Source: Candidatus Thorarchaeota archaeon (GTDB lineage Archaea; Asgardarchaeota; Thorarchaeia; Thorarchaeales; Thorarchaeaceae). Taken from it: DNA of 15,851 bases. The notes beneath the pieces are model-generated. The model worked only from the letters and a program-made list of their open reading frames with translations. It ran no database searches and was not told the origin of the DNA. Every line of letters begins with the position of its first letter. Within the stretch, counting starts at the first letter, position 1. Below are positions 1 through 8,114 of this stretch, piece by piece. The translations under genes and the position numbers were made by a program. Where the stretch lies: positions 1 to 15,851 of the forward strand of contig JAEOST010000738.1 in NCBI GenBank assembly GCA_016840245.1, given 5' to 3'.

Positions 1-1
1 A

Positions 2-1891
2 GATGCTGGAGCCCCACAATTGATCGTCGAGGATCTATGTGAATTGCTACAGTATCACATCAGTACATACTTTGACAATGGACTGTCAGGCATTCCACCA
101 GCTCGACATAGGTCGGGCCGAGCACTACGAACCCTGTCCCAGAGACTGAAGGGTAAGGAGGGTCGTTTCAGAAGCAATCTATCTGGTAAACGTGTAGACT
201 TCTCTGCACGTACTGTGATTTCACCTGACCCGAATCTGAGTATGAACGAGGTGGGTGTACCTGAGCAGATTGCTAGGATTCTCACCATCCCACAGCGAGT
301 GACAACGTGGAACATCGAAGAGATGAAACAACTCGTCATCAGGGGTCCAGAAAGACATCCTGGTTGCAACTATCTGATTAGAACTGATGGTCGCAGAGTA
401 GACCTTCGATTTGTCAAGGACAGAAGTATTATCGCAGACACAATTGAACCTGGCTTTGTTGTAGAGCGTCACTTAGGCTCTGGTGACATTGTACTGTTCA
501 ATCGACAGCCTTCACTGCACAGAATGTCTATCATGGCTCATGAGGTCAGAGTGATGCCCTACCGTACATTCCGTCTGAGCCTCTACGTCTGTCCACCATA
601 TAACGCAGACTTTGACGGTGACGAGATGAACCTTCATGTACCCCAGTCAGAGGAGGCCCGAGCCGAGGCGCGAGTCCTCATGCGGGTTCAAGAACAAATC
701 CTTTCACCACGTTATGGTGGCCCAATCATTGGAGCTCTGCAAGATTATATCTCATCAGCATTCCTTCTGACGCGAAAATCAAGCCTGTACACTCTGAACC
801 AAGTCAATCAGTTACTGGCCTCAGCGAACTTCGAAGGCAAACTTCCGGAACCAGCCATCAAGGGTCCAGTACAGCTATGGACTGGGAAACAGATATTCAG
901 CATGTTCATTCCTGAGGGAATCAACATCTCCTTCAAGGCCAACATCTGCAGAAAATGCAAGGTCTGTGAGAAGGAGGACTGTCGCTATGACTCCTATGTC
1001 ATTGTGAGGGATGGAGAATTGACCTATGGTGTTGTGGACGAAAAGGCCTTCGGAGCAGGTGAACCTGACTCATTATTCCACCGAATAATCAAGGAGAAGG
1101 GTCCTACTGCAGCACGAGTGTTCCTAGACTCAGTTGGAAGACTGCTTGTCCGACTCATCACAGACCGTGGCTTCTCAATGGGTCTTGATGATGTGACACT
1201 ACCAAAGGAAGCATCTCGAAGAATTCAGATTATTCTGGATGAGGCTGATAAGAAGGTCAATCAGCTCATCGAAACATACCAGCGTGGAGAGCTGGATCCC
1301 AACCCAGGGCAGACTCTTCTGGAAACGCTTGAACAGCGAATAATGGCCACACTTGCAGAGGCACGTGACTCAGCAGGTGAGGTTGCAGGAGAACACCTAG
1401 GTCTGGAGAACGCAGCAGTTATCATGGCTCAGACAGGAGCAAGAGGCTCTCGACTGAATCTCTCACAGATGGCTGCCGTGGTCGGTCAGCAGGCGGTGCG
1501 TGGTGAGCGTATCAGCAGAGGTTACATTGGTCGCACACTACCTCACTTTGAGCGTGGTGACCTTGGTGCACGAGCACGGGGTTTTGTGACATCAAGCTAC
1601 AAACTGGGACTAGACCCAATCGAGTACTGGTTCCACGCAGCCGGAGGTCGAGAAGGCCTAGTAGACACTGCAGTACGTACATCAACATCAGGATACATGC
1701 AGAGGCGGCTCATGACTGCCCTACAGGACCTGAAGGTCGAGTCTGATGGTACAGTCAGGACTGCACCGGGTCGAATTGTTCAGTTCCGGTTCGGTGATGA
1801 TGGAGTAGACCCAAGCAAGTCTGACCATGGACGATCTGTCAATATAGACATAGCAATAGAGAAGGTACTTGGTAAGTCCAGGATGGAGTAA
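2..1891 (+). CDS. rpoA1: DNA-directed RNA polymerase subunit A' (Rpo1N), 5' truncated
   Basis: This is the N-terminal half of the largest archaeal RNA polymerase subunit. The reading frame is already open at base 2 and no start lies in the window, so the true start is upstream. About 630 residues are visible. The catalytic Mg-binding loop NADFDGD lies at visible residues 201-207 (from base 602), and its three Asp hold the active-site metal. A four-Cys cluster, C-x2-C-x2-C-x4-C, sits near visible residues 316-327 and probably binds zinc. The C-terminal part (GGREGLVDTAVRTSTSGYMQ) is the bridge-helix/trigger-loop region, after which archaeal A' normally ends, so the split into A' and A'' is at the usual place. 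rpoA2 follows after 12 nt, so they are almost certainly cotranscribed. rpoB would be expected just upstream of the window. Confidence 0.97.
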   Translation, partial: DAGAPQLIVEDLCELLQYHISTYFDNGLSGIPPARHRSGRALRTLSQRLKGKEGRFRSNLSGKRVDFSARTVISPDPNLSMNEVGVPEQIARILTIPQRVTTWNIEEMKQLVIRGPERHPGCNYLIRTDGRRVDLRFVKDRSIIADTIEPGFVVERHLGSGDIVLFNRQPSLHRMSIMAHEVRVMPYRTFRLSLYVCPPYNADFDGDEMNLHVPQSEEARAEARVLMRVQEQILSPRYGGPIIGALQDYISSAFLLTRKSSLYTLNQVNQLLASANFEGKLPEPAIKGPVQLWTGKQIFSMFIPEGINISFKANICRKCKVCEKEDCRYDSYVIVRDGELTYGVVDEKAFGAGEPDSLFHRIIKEKGPTAARVFLDSVGRLLVRLITDRGFSMGLDDVTLPKEASRRIQIILDEADKKVNQLIETYQRGELDPNPGQTLLETLEQRIMATLAEARDSAGEVAGEHLGLENAAVIMAQTGARGSRLNLSQMAAVVGQQAVRGERISRGYIGRTLPHFERGDLGARARGFVTSSYKLGLDPIEYWFHAAGGREGLVDTAVRTSTSGYMQRRLMTALQDLKVESDGTVRTAPGRIVQFRFGDDGVDPSKSDHGRSVNIDIAIEKVLGKSRME

Positions 1892-1900
1892 GGGGGCTAA

Positions 1901-3100
<1,200 letters not shown>

Positions 3101-3112
3101 ATATCAATACAC

Positions 3113-3143
3113 GATTATATCACACGACGATAACATTAAAACC
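3113..3143 (+). promoter_or_regulatory. Possible promoter between rpoA2 and rpl30e
   Basis: The 78-nt gap contains two AT-rich TATA-like elements, GATTATATC at 3113-3121 and CATTAAAACC at 3134-3143. They are followed by the GAGGT SD of rpl30e at 3166-3170. Either could start a short-leader transcript for rpl30e-nusA. The assignment rests on composition and spacing only. Read-through from rpoA2 is equally possible, since no terminator hairpin is visible in the gap. Confidence 0.3.
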
Positions 3144-3178
3144 AGACAGAAAATGAGCACAAAGCGAGGTCATGACAA

Positions 3179-3472
3179 TTGAGCCTTAACCAACCAATCG
3201 CAAGCGCAGTTAGCACAGGCAAATGCCGCATTGGCGCAAGATCATCTATCGATGCTATAAAGAACGGTGAGGCAAAGCTGGTAGTCGTTGCCAGAAATTG
3301 CCCACAGGAAGAATATGAGGACATTACACGATACGCCAAGCTTGCAGAGATTAAGACTCAGGAGTTTGATGGCACATCTTGGGATTTAGGCGAAGTAGTC
3401 GGAAAGCCATTCATGGTTTCAGCAATTGCTATCATTGAACCTGGCGACTCTAAGATTCTCAAGATGGTATGA
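3179..3472 (+). CDS. rpl30e: Large-subunit ribosomal protein eL30
   Basis: This is a component of the archaeal/eukaryotic 60S-type large ribosomal subunit, from the L7Ae/L30e RNA-binding fold family. Its 97 residues match the usual archaeal length. Recognisable segments are STGKCRIGARSSIDAIKNGE, then AKLVVVARNCP (the beta-strand ending in the NCP turn), YAKLAEIKTQEF, and a C-terminal block ending in PGDSKILKMV. The start is TTG at 3179. An upstream in-frame TGA (3173) excludes any longer form, and GAGGT at 3166-3170 gives an SD 8 nt upstream. A nearby ATG at 3172 is in another frame and stops after five codons. The gene sits between RNA polymerase and nusA, the classic archaeal order. nusA follows after 10 nt. 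Confidence 0.95.
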   Translation: MSLNQPIASAVSTGKCRIGARSSIDAIKNGEAKLVVVARNCPQEEYEDITRYAKLAEIKTQEFDGTSWDLGEVVGKPFMVSAIAIIEPGDSKILKMV

Positions 3473-3482
3473 GGCGAATCTT

Positions 3483-3917
3483 TTGGCTCGTGTTAGACTA
3501 TCAATGGACGATATGGCACTGATTGCCAGATTCGAACAGATAACTGGGGCATCTGCAGTAGACGTTATCCTTGACGATGAAGGTGATAGAATCATTCTGG
3601 TCGTACGTGCCAGACAGCTTGGAAAGGCCATTGGAAAAGGTGGTTCAAACGTAAGAGCTGCATCAGATGCCTTTGGCAGAGCTGTCGATGTAGTTGAAAT
3701 CGCTGAAACAGTAGAGGAGTTTGTCAAGAATGCTCTTGCACCAGCTCGAGTAGAGCAGGTAAAAATCATAGAGCACAGAGATGGCACACGAGTGGCCTCA
3801 GTCACAGTAAAGAGTGATGATCGAGGTATTGCTATCGGCCGTGAAGGACGAAACGTATCTAGAGCACGCATTCTTGCAAAACGCCACTTTGGGCTAGACA
3901 ACGTGTCTATTGTATAA
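3483..3917 (+). CDS. nusA: Transcription termination/antitermination factor NusA, archaeal short form
   Basis: Archaeal NusA consists only of two KH RNA-binding domains and lacks the N-terminal RNAP-binding and S1 domains of bacterial NusA. KH1 has its GXXG loop at IGKGGSN (residues 50-56 from this start). KH2 has IGREGRN (118-124). Between them lies the highly conserved EFVKNALAPARV segment. The frame is open further upstream into rpl30e (from 3426), but that part looks nothing like NusA. I chose TTG at 3483 because it gives 144 residues, the family length, and because GAGG at 3471-3474, overlapping the rpl30e stop, is well placed as SD. ATG at 3504 is the main alternative. It is probably translated in coupling with rpl30e. 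Confidence 0.93.
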   Translation: MARVRLSMDDMALIARFEQITGASAVDVILDDEGDRIILVVRARQLGKAIGKGGSNVRAASDAFGRAVDVVEIAETVEEFVKNALAPARVEQVKIIEHRDGTRVASVTVKSDDRGIAIGREGRNVSRARILAKRHFGLDNVSIV

Positions 3918-3919
3918 AC

Positions 3920-3933
3920 AGGTCAAATGACCT
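3920..3933. repeat. Short perfect inverted repeat after nusA
   Basis: AGGTCA, two A, then TGACCT form a perfect 6-bp dyad three bases after the nusA stop codon. A partly related half site (AGGACCT) follows at 3936-3942. There is no T-tract directly after it, so it is not a typical terminator. It could be a protein binding site or a weak RNA hairpin. Confidence 0.35.
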
Positions 3934-3973
3934 GCAGGACCTCATTCTAAGGCTTAAAACAAATGAAGTAACG

Positions 3974-4011
3974 CGGCCTTGTCATAATCCTTTTAAGGTT
4001 ACACAAGGCCG
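3974..4011 (+). promoter_or_regulatory. rps12-rps7 promoter with 9-bp inverted repeat around the TATA element
   Basis: CGGCCTTGT (3974-3982) and ACAAGGCCG (4003-4011) are perfect reverse complements separated by 20 bp. The spacer holds CCTTTTAAGG (3989-3998), a TATA-like element. Transcription would start near 4015-4020, leaving a leader of about 60 nt before rps12. A dyad that brackets the TATA box is well placed to act as an operator for a dimeric repressor that blocks TBP/TFB. As RNA it could only form if transcription began further upstream. Confidence 0.55.
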
Positions 4012-4077
4012 ATGGCGATGACCAGCCCAGAGTGTACCATACATGGTATTCTCAGTATCACCAACGAGGTAAAAAGA

Positions 4078-4521
4078 TTGACCGGATCAAAAAGCCCGAT
4101 GGGCGAATTCGCAGCGCGACCTCTTCTAACAAAGAGGAAGAAGTACCGCTGGAAGAAGGCCAGCTATAAGAGAAGGGTCTTGAAGCTCAGAAAGAAGACT
4201 GACCCATTAGAGGGCGCTCCACAGGCACGTGGTATCGTCCTTGAGAAGGTGGGTATCGAGTCCAAACAACCAAATTCAGCTATTCGTAAGGCCGTGAGAA
4301 TTCAACTCTCTAAGAATGGTAAGCAGATTACAGCATTCATCCCGGGCGATGGTGGTCTAAAGTACATCGACGAACACGATGAGGTACTTGTCGAGGGTAT
4401 TGGTGGTGCTATGGGTGGTGCTATGGGTGACTTACCGGGTGTTCGATGGCAGGTACGCAAAGTCAATGGCGTATCTCTTGAGTCATTGATTTACGGTAAG
4501 AAGGAAAAACCAATACGATAG
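4078..4521 (+). CDS. rps12: Small-subunit ribosomal protein uS12
   Basis: uS12 lies at the decoding centre of the 30S subunit. The conserved block [20 protein letters not shown] (residues 41-60), followed by KQPNSAIRK (63-71) and by [10 protein letters not shown] and DEHDEV, identifies it. The C-terminal end KKEKPIR is typical. The frame stays open upstream to an ATG at 4012, but I chose TTG at 4078. GAGGT at 4066-4070 is a good SD 7 nt upstream. The resulting 147-residue protein has the family's normal length and begins at the conserved [11 protein letters not shown] region. A TATA-like element at 3989-3998 would put the transcript start at or after the ATG at 4012, which also argues against the longer form. 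rps7 follows with its SD overlapping the stop codon. Confidence 0.95.
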   Translation: MTGSKSPMGEFAARPLLTKRKKYRWKKASYKRRVLKLRKKTDPLEGAPQARGIVLEKVGIESKQPNSAIRKAVRIQLSKNGKQITAFIPGDGGLKYIDEHDEVLVEGIGGAMGGAMGDLPGVRWQVRKVNGVSLESLIYGKKEKPIR

Positions 4522-4530
4522 GTGGTAGTC

Positions 4531-5181
4531 ATGGCTGAAGAAGAATCAATTGAACCAGTTGCAGATATTCCAGAGGTTCATATCCCCCCAGAACTCCTAT
4601 TGTTTGGTAAATATGACTCCACAAATGTACAAGTCGCAGATGTAGGTCTGGCTCGTTACATTTCCCTAAAACCAGTCCTAATTCCTCATACCTCAGGTAG
4701 GCATGCAGGAAAGAGGTTTCACAAGTCCCATGTTCCTATTGTTGAACGTTTCGTCAACAAACTGCTGAACGCAGGATCACGCAAGGAGAAGAAGACAAGA
4801 ACTGGTCACAGTGCAGGTAAGAAGCTGCGCACAATAGGTGTTGTCCGACGTGTCTTTGATATCATCCATTTCAGGACAGGTCTTAATCCAATCCAAGTAC
4901 TCGTCACTTCTGTTGAGAATACAGCCCCTGCTGAAGAAACCACACGGATTTCCTACGGTGGGATGGCCTATCCTCGTTCAGTGGATGTAGCACCACAACG
5001 CAGGATTGACTTAGCTCTCAAGCATTTGTCAATTGGTGCAATTCGAAATGCTCACAAGAACGCAAAGTCATTCGAGGAATGCATCGTCGACGAACTACTC
5101 TTAGCCTATAAGAGCGACCCAGCAAGTTTCGCGATTGCCCGTAAGGAAGAACGCGAGAGAGTAGCAAGGTCTGCAAGGTAA
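4531..5181 (+). CDS. rps7: Small-subunit ribosomal protein uS7
   Basis: uS7 organises the head of the 30S subunit. The protein has 216 residues from the ATG at 4531, in the archaeal range including a poorly conserved acidic N-terminal extension. LLLFGKYDSTNVQVADVGLARYI is the archaeal/eukaryotic N-domain; HKSHVPIVERFVNKL, then RVFDIIHFRTGLNPIQVLVTSVEN and APAEETTRISYGG, are conserved family blocks. The sequence ends in a basic ARSAR tail. A GTG at 4522 is in frame, but GGTGGT at 4521-4526 is better read as the SD for the ATG at 4531. The rps12 stop overlaps the SD by one base, so the two genes are cotranscribed and likely coupled. In most archaea EF-2 or EF-1A would follow; here unrelated genes follow. 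Confidence 0.96.
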   Translation: MAEEESIEPVADIPEVHIPPELLLFGKYDSTNVQVADVGLARYISLKPVLIPHTSGRHAGKRFHKSHVPIVERFVNKLLNAGSRKEKKTRTGHSAGKKLRTIGVVRRVFDIIHFRTGLNPIQVLVTSVENTAPAEETTRISYGGMAYPRSVDVAPQRRIDLALKHLSIGAIRNAHKNAKSFEECIVDELLLAYKSDPASFAIARKEERERVARSAR

Positions 5182-5275
5182 GAGCATCAATTCTCTTGCA
5201 ATCAATACAGTTTCTTTCAAGCTGACATGCCATATGCATATACTCAGCTCCATTTACACAATAGGAAACTTCTAA

Positions 5276-5647
5276 GTGCGGTCAATTATCAAGTTGCGGC
5301 AGAGTGAGATAATGTCGCCAGTTTCCAGTGATGCCTATCCTTATGATGAAAGGCAGATGCCTGCAGAGTATCGCACAGACTCTGAACATATCCAAGTCGT
5401 CAAGCTGGAAGTCGGTAAGTACATGATTCGTGAAAGAAGACGTGAGCAGAACGAAGATACTGGTCGGTATGATGAATGGAGTGGGTGGAACATCATACAT
5501 GTTGATTTAACATTGATTGATGCGATGTGGCAGTTTGCTAGAATAGTGATAGTGCAGGCATCCACTGCTGAGTATGCATGGGGCATGCAATGGCGCAGTG
5601 CAAAGGTTGAGTTCGATACAGAACCAGCTGAGGAGTATAAAGATTAG
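5276..5647 (+). CDS. Hypothetical protein, soluble, family not recognised
   Basis: This is a 123-codon frame with no domain I can name. It encodes a charged N-terminal half (Arg/Glu/Tyr-rich, with RERRREQNEDTGRYDEWSGW in the middle) and a more hydrophobic, tryptophan-rich C-terminal half (DAMWQFARIVIVQ, AYAWGMQWRSAKVEF). No signal peptide, transmembrane segment or Cys motif is seen. The start is uncertain. GTG at 5276 lies about 10 nt after the likely transcription start set by a TATA-like element at 5237-5244. ATG at 5312 has a GAGTGAG SD-like run just upstream and would give 111 residues. The stop overlaps by 4 bp the stop of a gene on the opposite strand. It is not part of the ribosomal operon in function and might be lineage-specific. 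Confidence 0.65.
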   Translation: MRSIIKLRQSEIMSPVSSDAYPYDERQMPAEYRTDSEHIQVVKLEVGKYMIRERRREQNEDTGRYDEWSGWNIIHVDLTLIDAMWQFARIVIVQASTAEYAWGMQWRSAKVEFDTEPAEEYKD

Positions 5648-5934
5648 ATCTCATCGACATTCTCATCATCTTGACTTTCAAGTATCGAATCCACATCGGT
5701 GTTGCTTGGAATAGTCACTCGTTGCATTGAACTTACATACTTCCTTAAATCCTTAATCCAATAATATGCAATGACACCAATGATAAAATACCACACTATC
5801 TTCAGAGGGGACAGAATTGGTTCAACTGGGTCTGGAAACGGAAGCAGTTCTAGAACTATGCTGACAATCACGAATGCAAGAAGTTCAAGTCCTTTGACGT
5901 AGGGGTCTACCACATCATCCTGCTTCTTTCTCAA
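5644..5934 (-). CDS. Small membrane protein with two predicted transmembrane helices
   Basis: The frame encodes 96 residues. Hydrophobic stretches at about 16-33 (LELLAFVIVSIVLELLPF) and 43-60 (PLKIVWYFIIGVIAYYWI) should span the membrane, separated by a proline-rich turn (PFPDPVEPILSP). A basic segment KDLRK follows helix 2 and then a highly acidic C-terminal tail, so the tail is probably cytoplasmic. The start is TTG at 5934 on the minus strand, with an in-frame stop two codons upstream and a GAGG about 10 nt away. It is convergent with the previous gene, the stops overlapping by 4 bp. I do not recognise a family and assign no function. Confidence 0.6.
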   Translation of the reverse strand: MRKKQDDVVDPYVKGLELLAFVIVSIVLELLPFPDPVEPILSPLKIVWYFIIGVIAYYWIKDLRKYVSSMQRVTIPSNTDVDSILESQDDENVDEI

Positions 5935-6064
5935 TCTCTAAATCCTCGCTTCTTCTCATATGACCTCTATACATCTGTTCAAATAAGGCTGAGCTCTTGT
6001 GAGTCTAGTTTGTCTTATCAGTAAGATAGAGTTTCAATAATTGACACAACCGAGATGAAAAACG

Positions 6065-7000
6065 ATGACCAGACAGATTTTGGCGTGGGTAGCAATCCTG
6101 TTCACGACAATAGTATGGTCATCATCTCTGATTATTGCAAAAATCGTTTTCGAACCACCCAATGTAATGACTCCTATTGTATTCGTTGCTCTACGTTATA
6201 CCATTGCCTGCCCCTTTCTTGCTATAGCAGCAGGTGTACTTAGAAAGAAATCTGAGTCACCCAGCAACATACGAGCAAATTGGAGAATCATCATCATTCT
6301 GGGACTCAGTGGACCCTTTCTCTCTCAGGTTTTACAATACATTGGCCTTAACCTCACCACTGCAAGTGATGCTGTACTCTTACTTAACATGACCCCAGTC
6401 TTCGCAGTGATTCTGGCTGCACCTCTACTCAGCGAGAAAATCACACCAGAAAAGGTGGTAGGTCTCTTACTTGCCACAATTGGAGCAACATTGATTGTTA
6501 TGAACACAACCAGCATGGAAACCACTTTCGGGTTTGAGCGCCTACTAGGTGATTTGATAATTATTATTTCCACCTTTCTCTTTGCAATCAACGGCATTGC
6601 TGGTAAGATTGCAGTCAGATCTGTGGACTCTGTATCGGTGACACTCTATAGTACACTGACTGCCGTCCCCTTCATCTGGATATCAGCTGCTATCTTTGAG
6701 GACATCACAGTTGTACTCAGAATGAATCTACTAAGTTGGGCCTTAATCCTCTGGGTGGGTATCATCAATACTGCCTTTGCATTTGTTCTCTATTATGAGG
6801 CCATGAACTATATCGAGGCATCATTAATCCAAATAGCACTGAATCTGATAGCTGTCTGGGGTGTGCTGATGTCCATCTTTGTATTAGGAGAAGGCACAAT
6901 TATCACGCCCCTTCAGATATTCGGTGGTGGACTGACGATTCTTGGCGTTGTGATAGCTCAATGGTTTAGCAAGAATCGCAAATCTGAGCACGAAGCCTAA
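6065..7000 (+). CDS. EamA/DMT-superfamily permease (drug/metabolite transporter)
   Basis: This is an integral membrane protein of 311 residues, the usual size for ten-helix DMT carriers built from two EamA repeats. The first repeat begins at LAWVAILFTTIVWSSSLIIA and includes the typical RY-T-I turn after helix 2 and the LQYIGLNLTTASDAVLLLNM segment. It ends with the short loop LLSEKITPEKVVGLLLATIG. The second repeat runs from GDLIIIISTFLFAINGIAGK and includes FAFVLYYEAMNYIEASLIQI and VLGEGTIITPLQIFGGGLTI. Substrate cannot be predicted; relatives export amino acids, metabolites or drugs. The start is ATG 6065; another ATG at 6055 is out of frame. A small dyad TCTTA-N4-TAAGA (6013-6026) lies about 40 bp upstream. 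No operon partner is evident. Confidence 0.88.
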   Translation: MTRQILAWVAILFTTIVWSSSLIIAKIVFEPPNVMTPIVFVALRYTIACPFLAIAAGVLRKKSESPSNIRANWRIIIILGLSGPFLSQVLQYIGLNLTTASDAVLLLNMTPVFAVILAAPLLSEKITPEKVVGLLLATIGATLIVMNTTSMETTFGFERLLGDLIIIISTFLFAINGIAGKIAVRSVDSVSVTLYSTLTAVPFIWISAAIFEDITVVLRMNLLSWALILWVGIINTAFAFVLYYEAMNYIEASLIQIALNLIAVWGVLMSIFVLGEGTIITPLQIFGGGLTILGVVIAQWFSKNRKSEHEA

Positions 7001-7118
7001 TCCCGCTTTATTTCTAGTAAAATCATTCGCATTACCTGGTTCAATTTTGATGTTCTCGTATATTCTTATGAGAGTCGTAACGAAATGGTTAAGATTGTAC
7101 GCAATGCTGGAGAGTCAA

Positions 7119-7655
7119 ATGACCGCGCAGATATTGATTTGTTATGGGACTCGTTATGGTTCTACAGCTGAAGTTGCTGAGGACCTAGCAAAGACTGCCC
7201 AAGATTTGGGAAAACAGGTTGAGGTTGTCAACCTGAAAAAGAACAAACCCCAAAAGAGTCCGCAGGAATACGACCTTGTTGTGGTAGGAAGTGGTATTCA
7301 AGCTGGTCAGTGGACCAAGGAGCCACTCAAGTTCATCAAGAATAATCTTGAATCTCTCTCACAGACTAAAGTAGCACTATTCGTGGTATGTGGTTATGCT
7401 GCTTCAGAAGACAAGTGCGATACAGCACAAACCGATTTTTTGGATAAGATTGCAGAAAATCATCCCGGTTTCAATCCAGTTTCAACAGGACTGTTCGGTG
7501 GTGTGTTTGACACAAAGAAATACAACTTTGCAGTGCGTGCATTGGTAAAAAGCATGATCAAAAAGGAACTCCCTCCAGGTGAAGAGGTGCCAGACAAGCT
7601 CGACCAGCGTGATTGGGATCAGATTCGTGAATGGATAACCAAGTTAGTTCAGTGA
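7119..7655 (+). CDS. Flavodoxin-domain protein (HemG/Flavodoxin_5-like)
   Basis: This is a single flavodoxin-like domain expected to bind FMN. The phosphate loop is YGTRYGSTAEVAE (residues 9-21 from this start), after the first strand ILICYG. YDLVVVGSGIQAGQWTKEPL (51-70) corresponds to the second FMN loop and resembles HemG-type proteins. Its 178 residues match short-chain members of this group. HemG in bacteria is a menaquinone-dependent protoporphyrinogen oxidase, but archaeal members are often uncharacterised electron carriers, so no precise reaction is assigned. The frame extends upstream to 7047, but the ATG at 7119 has GGAGAG 6 nt upstream and directly precedes the first beta-strand. 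The 3' end overlaps by 12 bp the 3' end of a minus-strand gene. Confidence 0.87.
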   Translation: MTAQILICYGTRYGSTAEVAEDLAKTAQDLGKQVEVVNLKKNKPQKSPQEYDLVVVGSGIQAGQWTKEPLKFIKNNLESLSQTKVALFVVCGYAASEDKCDTAQTDFLDKIAENHPGFNPVSTGLFGGVFDTKKYNFAVRALVKSMIKKELPPGEEVPDKLDQRDWDQIREWITKLVQ

Positions 7656-8000
7656 TTCATCACTTGAATTATCTCCAGAACTCACCTCTAGAATTGGAAT
7701 CGCATATGTGAAGAGATTCCCTGTTACTGGGTCATATGTGACTCTCTTGAGTATACTATCAAGTCCATAATTTATGGGCTCAGTATCAAATGTTCGAGTC
7801 AGCACCAGTAACTGGGCTCCTCGATTTGTGATGAATAGGCTTGCTGCCATGAGGGTATGTGTCTGGTTTAGACGAAAAATCCCGTCCATGACCTCATCTG
7901 CAAGATCTACTGCTGCATGGTATACTGCATCCTGACCTGAGAATTCTCTGGTATCATGGATGACGTACCTCTTGGCTGGTTTTTCTAATAGGACCCCCAT
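7644..8000 (-). CDS. Hypothetical protein, soluble
   Basis: This frame encodes 118 residues with no family I recognise. The composition is that of a compact soluble protein with alternating hydrophobic strands (SLFITNRGAQLLVLTRTF, NLFTYAIPILEV) and an acidic, serine-rich C-terminal tail (SSGDNSSDESLN). No Cys motif or membrane helix is seen. A good TATA element on the minus strand (GCTTATATAT, 8021-8030) lies about 25 bp before the ATG at 8000, so the mRNA should be leaderless or nearly so. This promoter is the best support for the gene being real. It converges on the flavodoxin gene, with a 12-bp overlap at the 3' ends. Confidence 0.65.
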   Translation of the reverse strand: MGVLLEKPAKRYVIHDTREFSGQDAVYHAAVDLADEVMDGIFRLNQTHTLMAASLFITNRGAQLLVLTRTFDTEPINYGLDSILKRVTYDPVTGNLFTYAIPILEVSSGDNSSDESLN

Positions 8001-8020
8001 GATACTGAATCCGCGTCTGA

Positions 8021-8030
8021 ATATATAAGC
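8021..8030 (-). promoter_or_regulatory. TATA element for the minus-strand gene ending at 7644
   Basis: On the minus strand this reads GCTTATATAT, close to an archaeal TATA box. Its centre is about 25 bp from the ATG at 8000, which predicts transcription starting at or next to the start codon, as in leaderless archaeal messages. Confidence 0.6.
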
Positions 8031-8114
8031 TCCCTACTGTTCTAGACAACTTCGAAGAAGGATGGGTCACGTGGCATCATTTTCTTCTAGCTTGCTCACA
8101 GACGAAGAGATATC

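Noticed and set aside
3426..3482. NusA start at TTG 3426 inside rpl30e
   Set aside because: The added 19 residues overlap rpl30e and do not look like NusA; TTG 3483 has a proper SD and gives the usual length.
4012..4077. N-terminal extension of uS12 from the in-frame ATG at 4012
   Set aside because: The extension does not resemble uS12. The TATA-like element at 3989-3998 would place the transcript start at or after this ATG, and TTG 4078 has a better SD and gives the family's 147 residues.
4399..4422. 12-bp tandem repeat within rps12 (GGTGGTGCTATG twice)
   Set aside because: It encodes GGAMGGAM at a site where uS12 normally has a Gly-rich loop of the same length, so there is no insertion; it is ordinary Gly/Ala coding similarity.
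7047..7118. Longer N-terminus for the flavodoxin-like protein
   Set aside because: The upstream residues precede the first beta-strand without family resemblance, and ATG 7119 has a well-placed GGAGAG.
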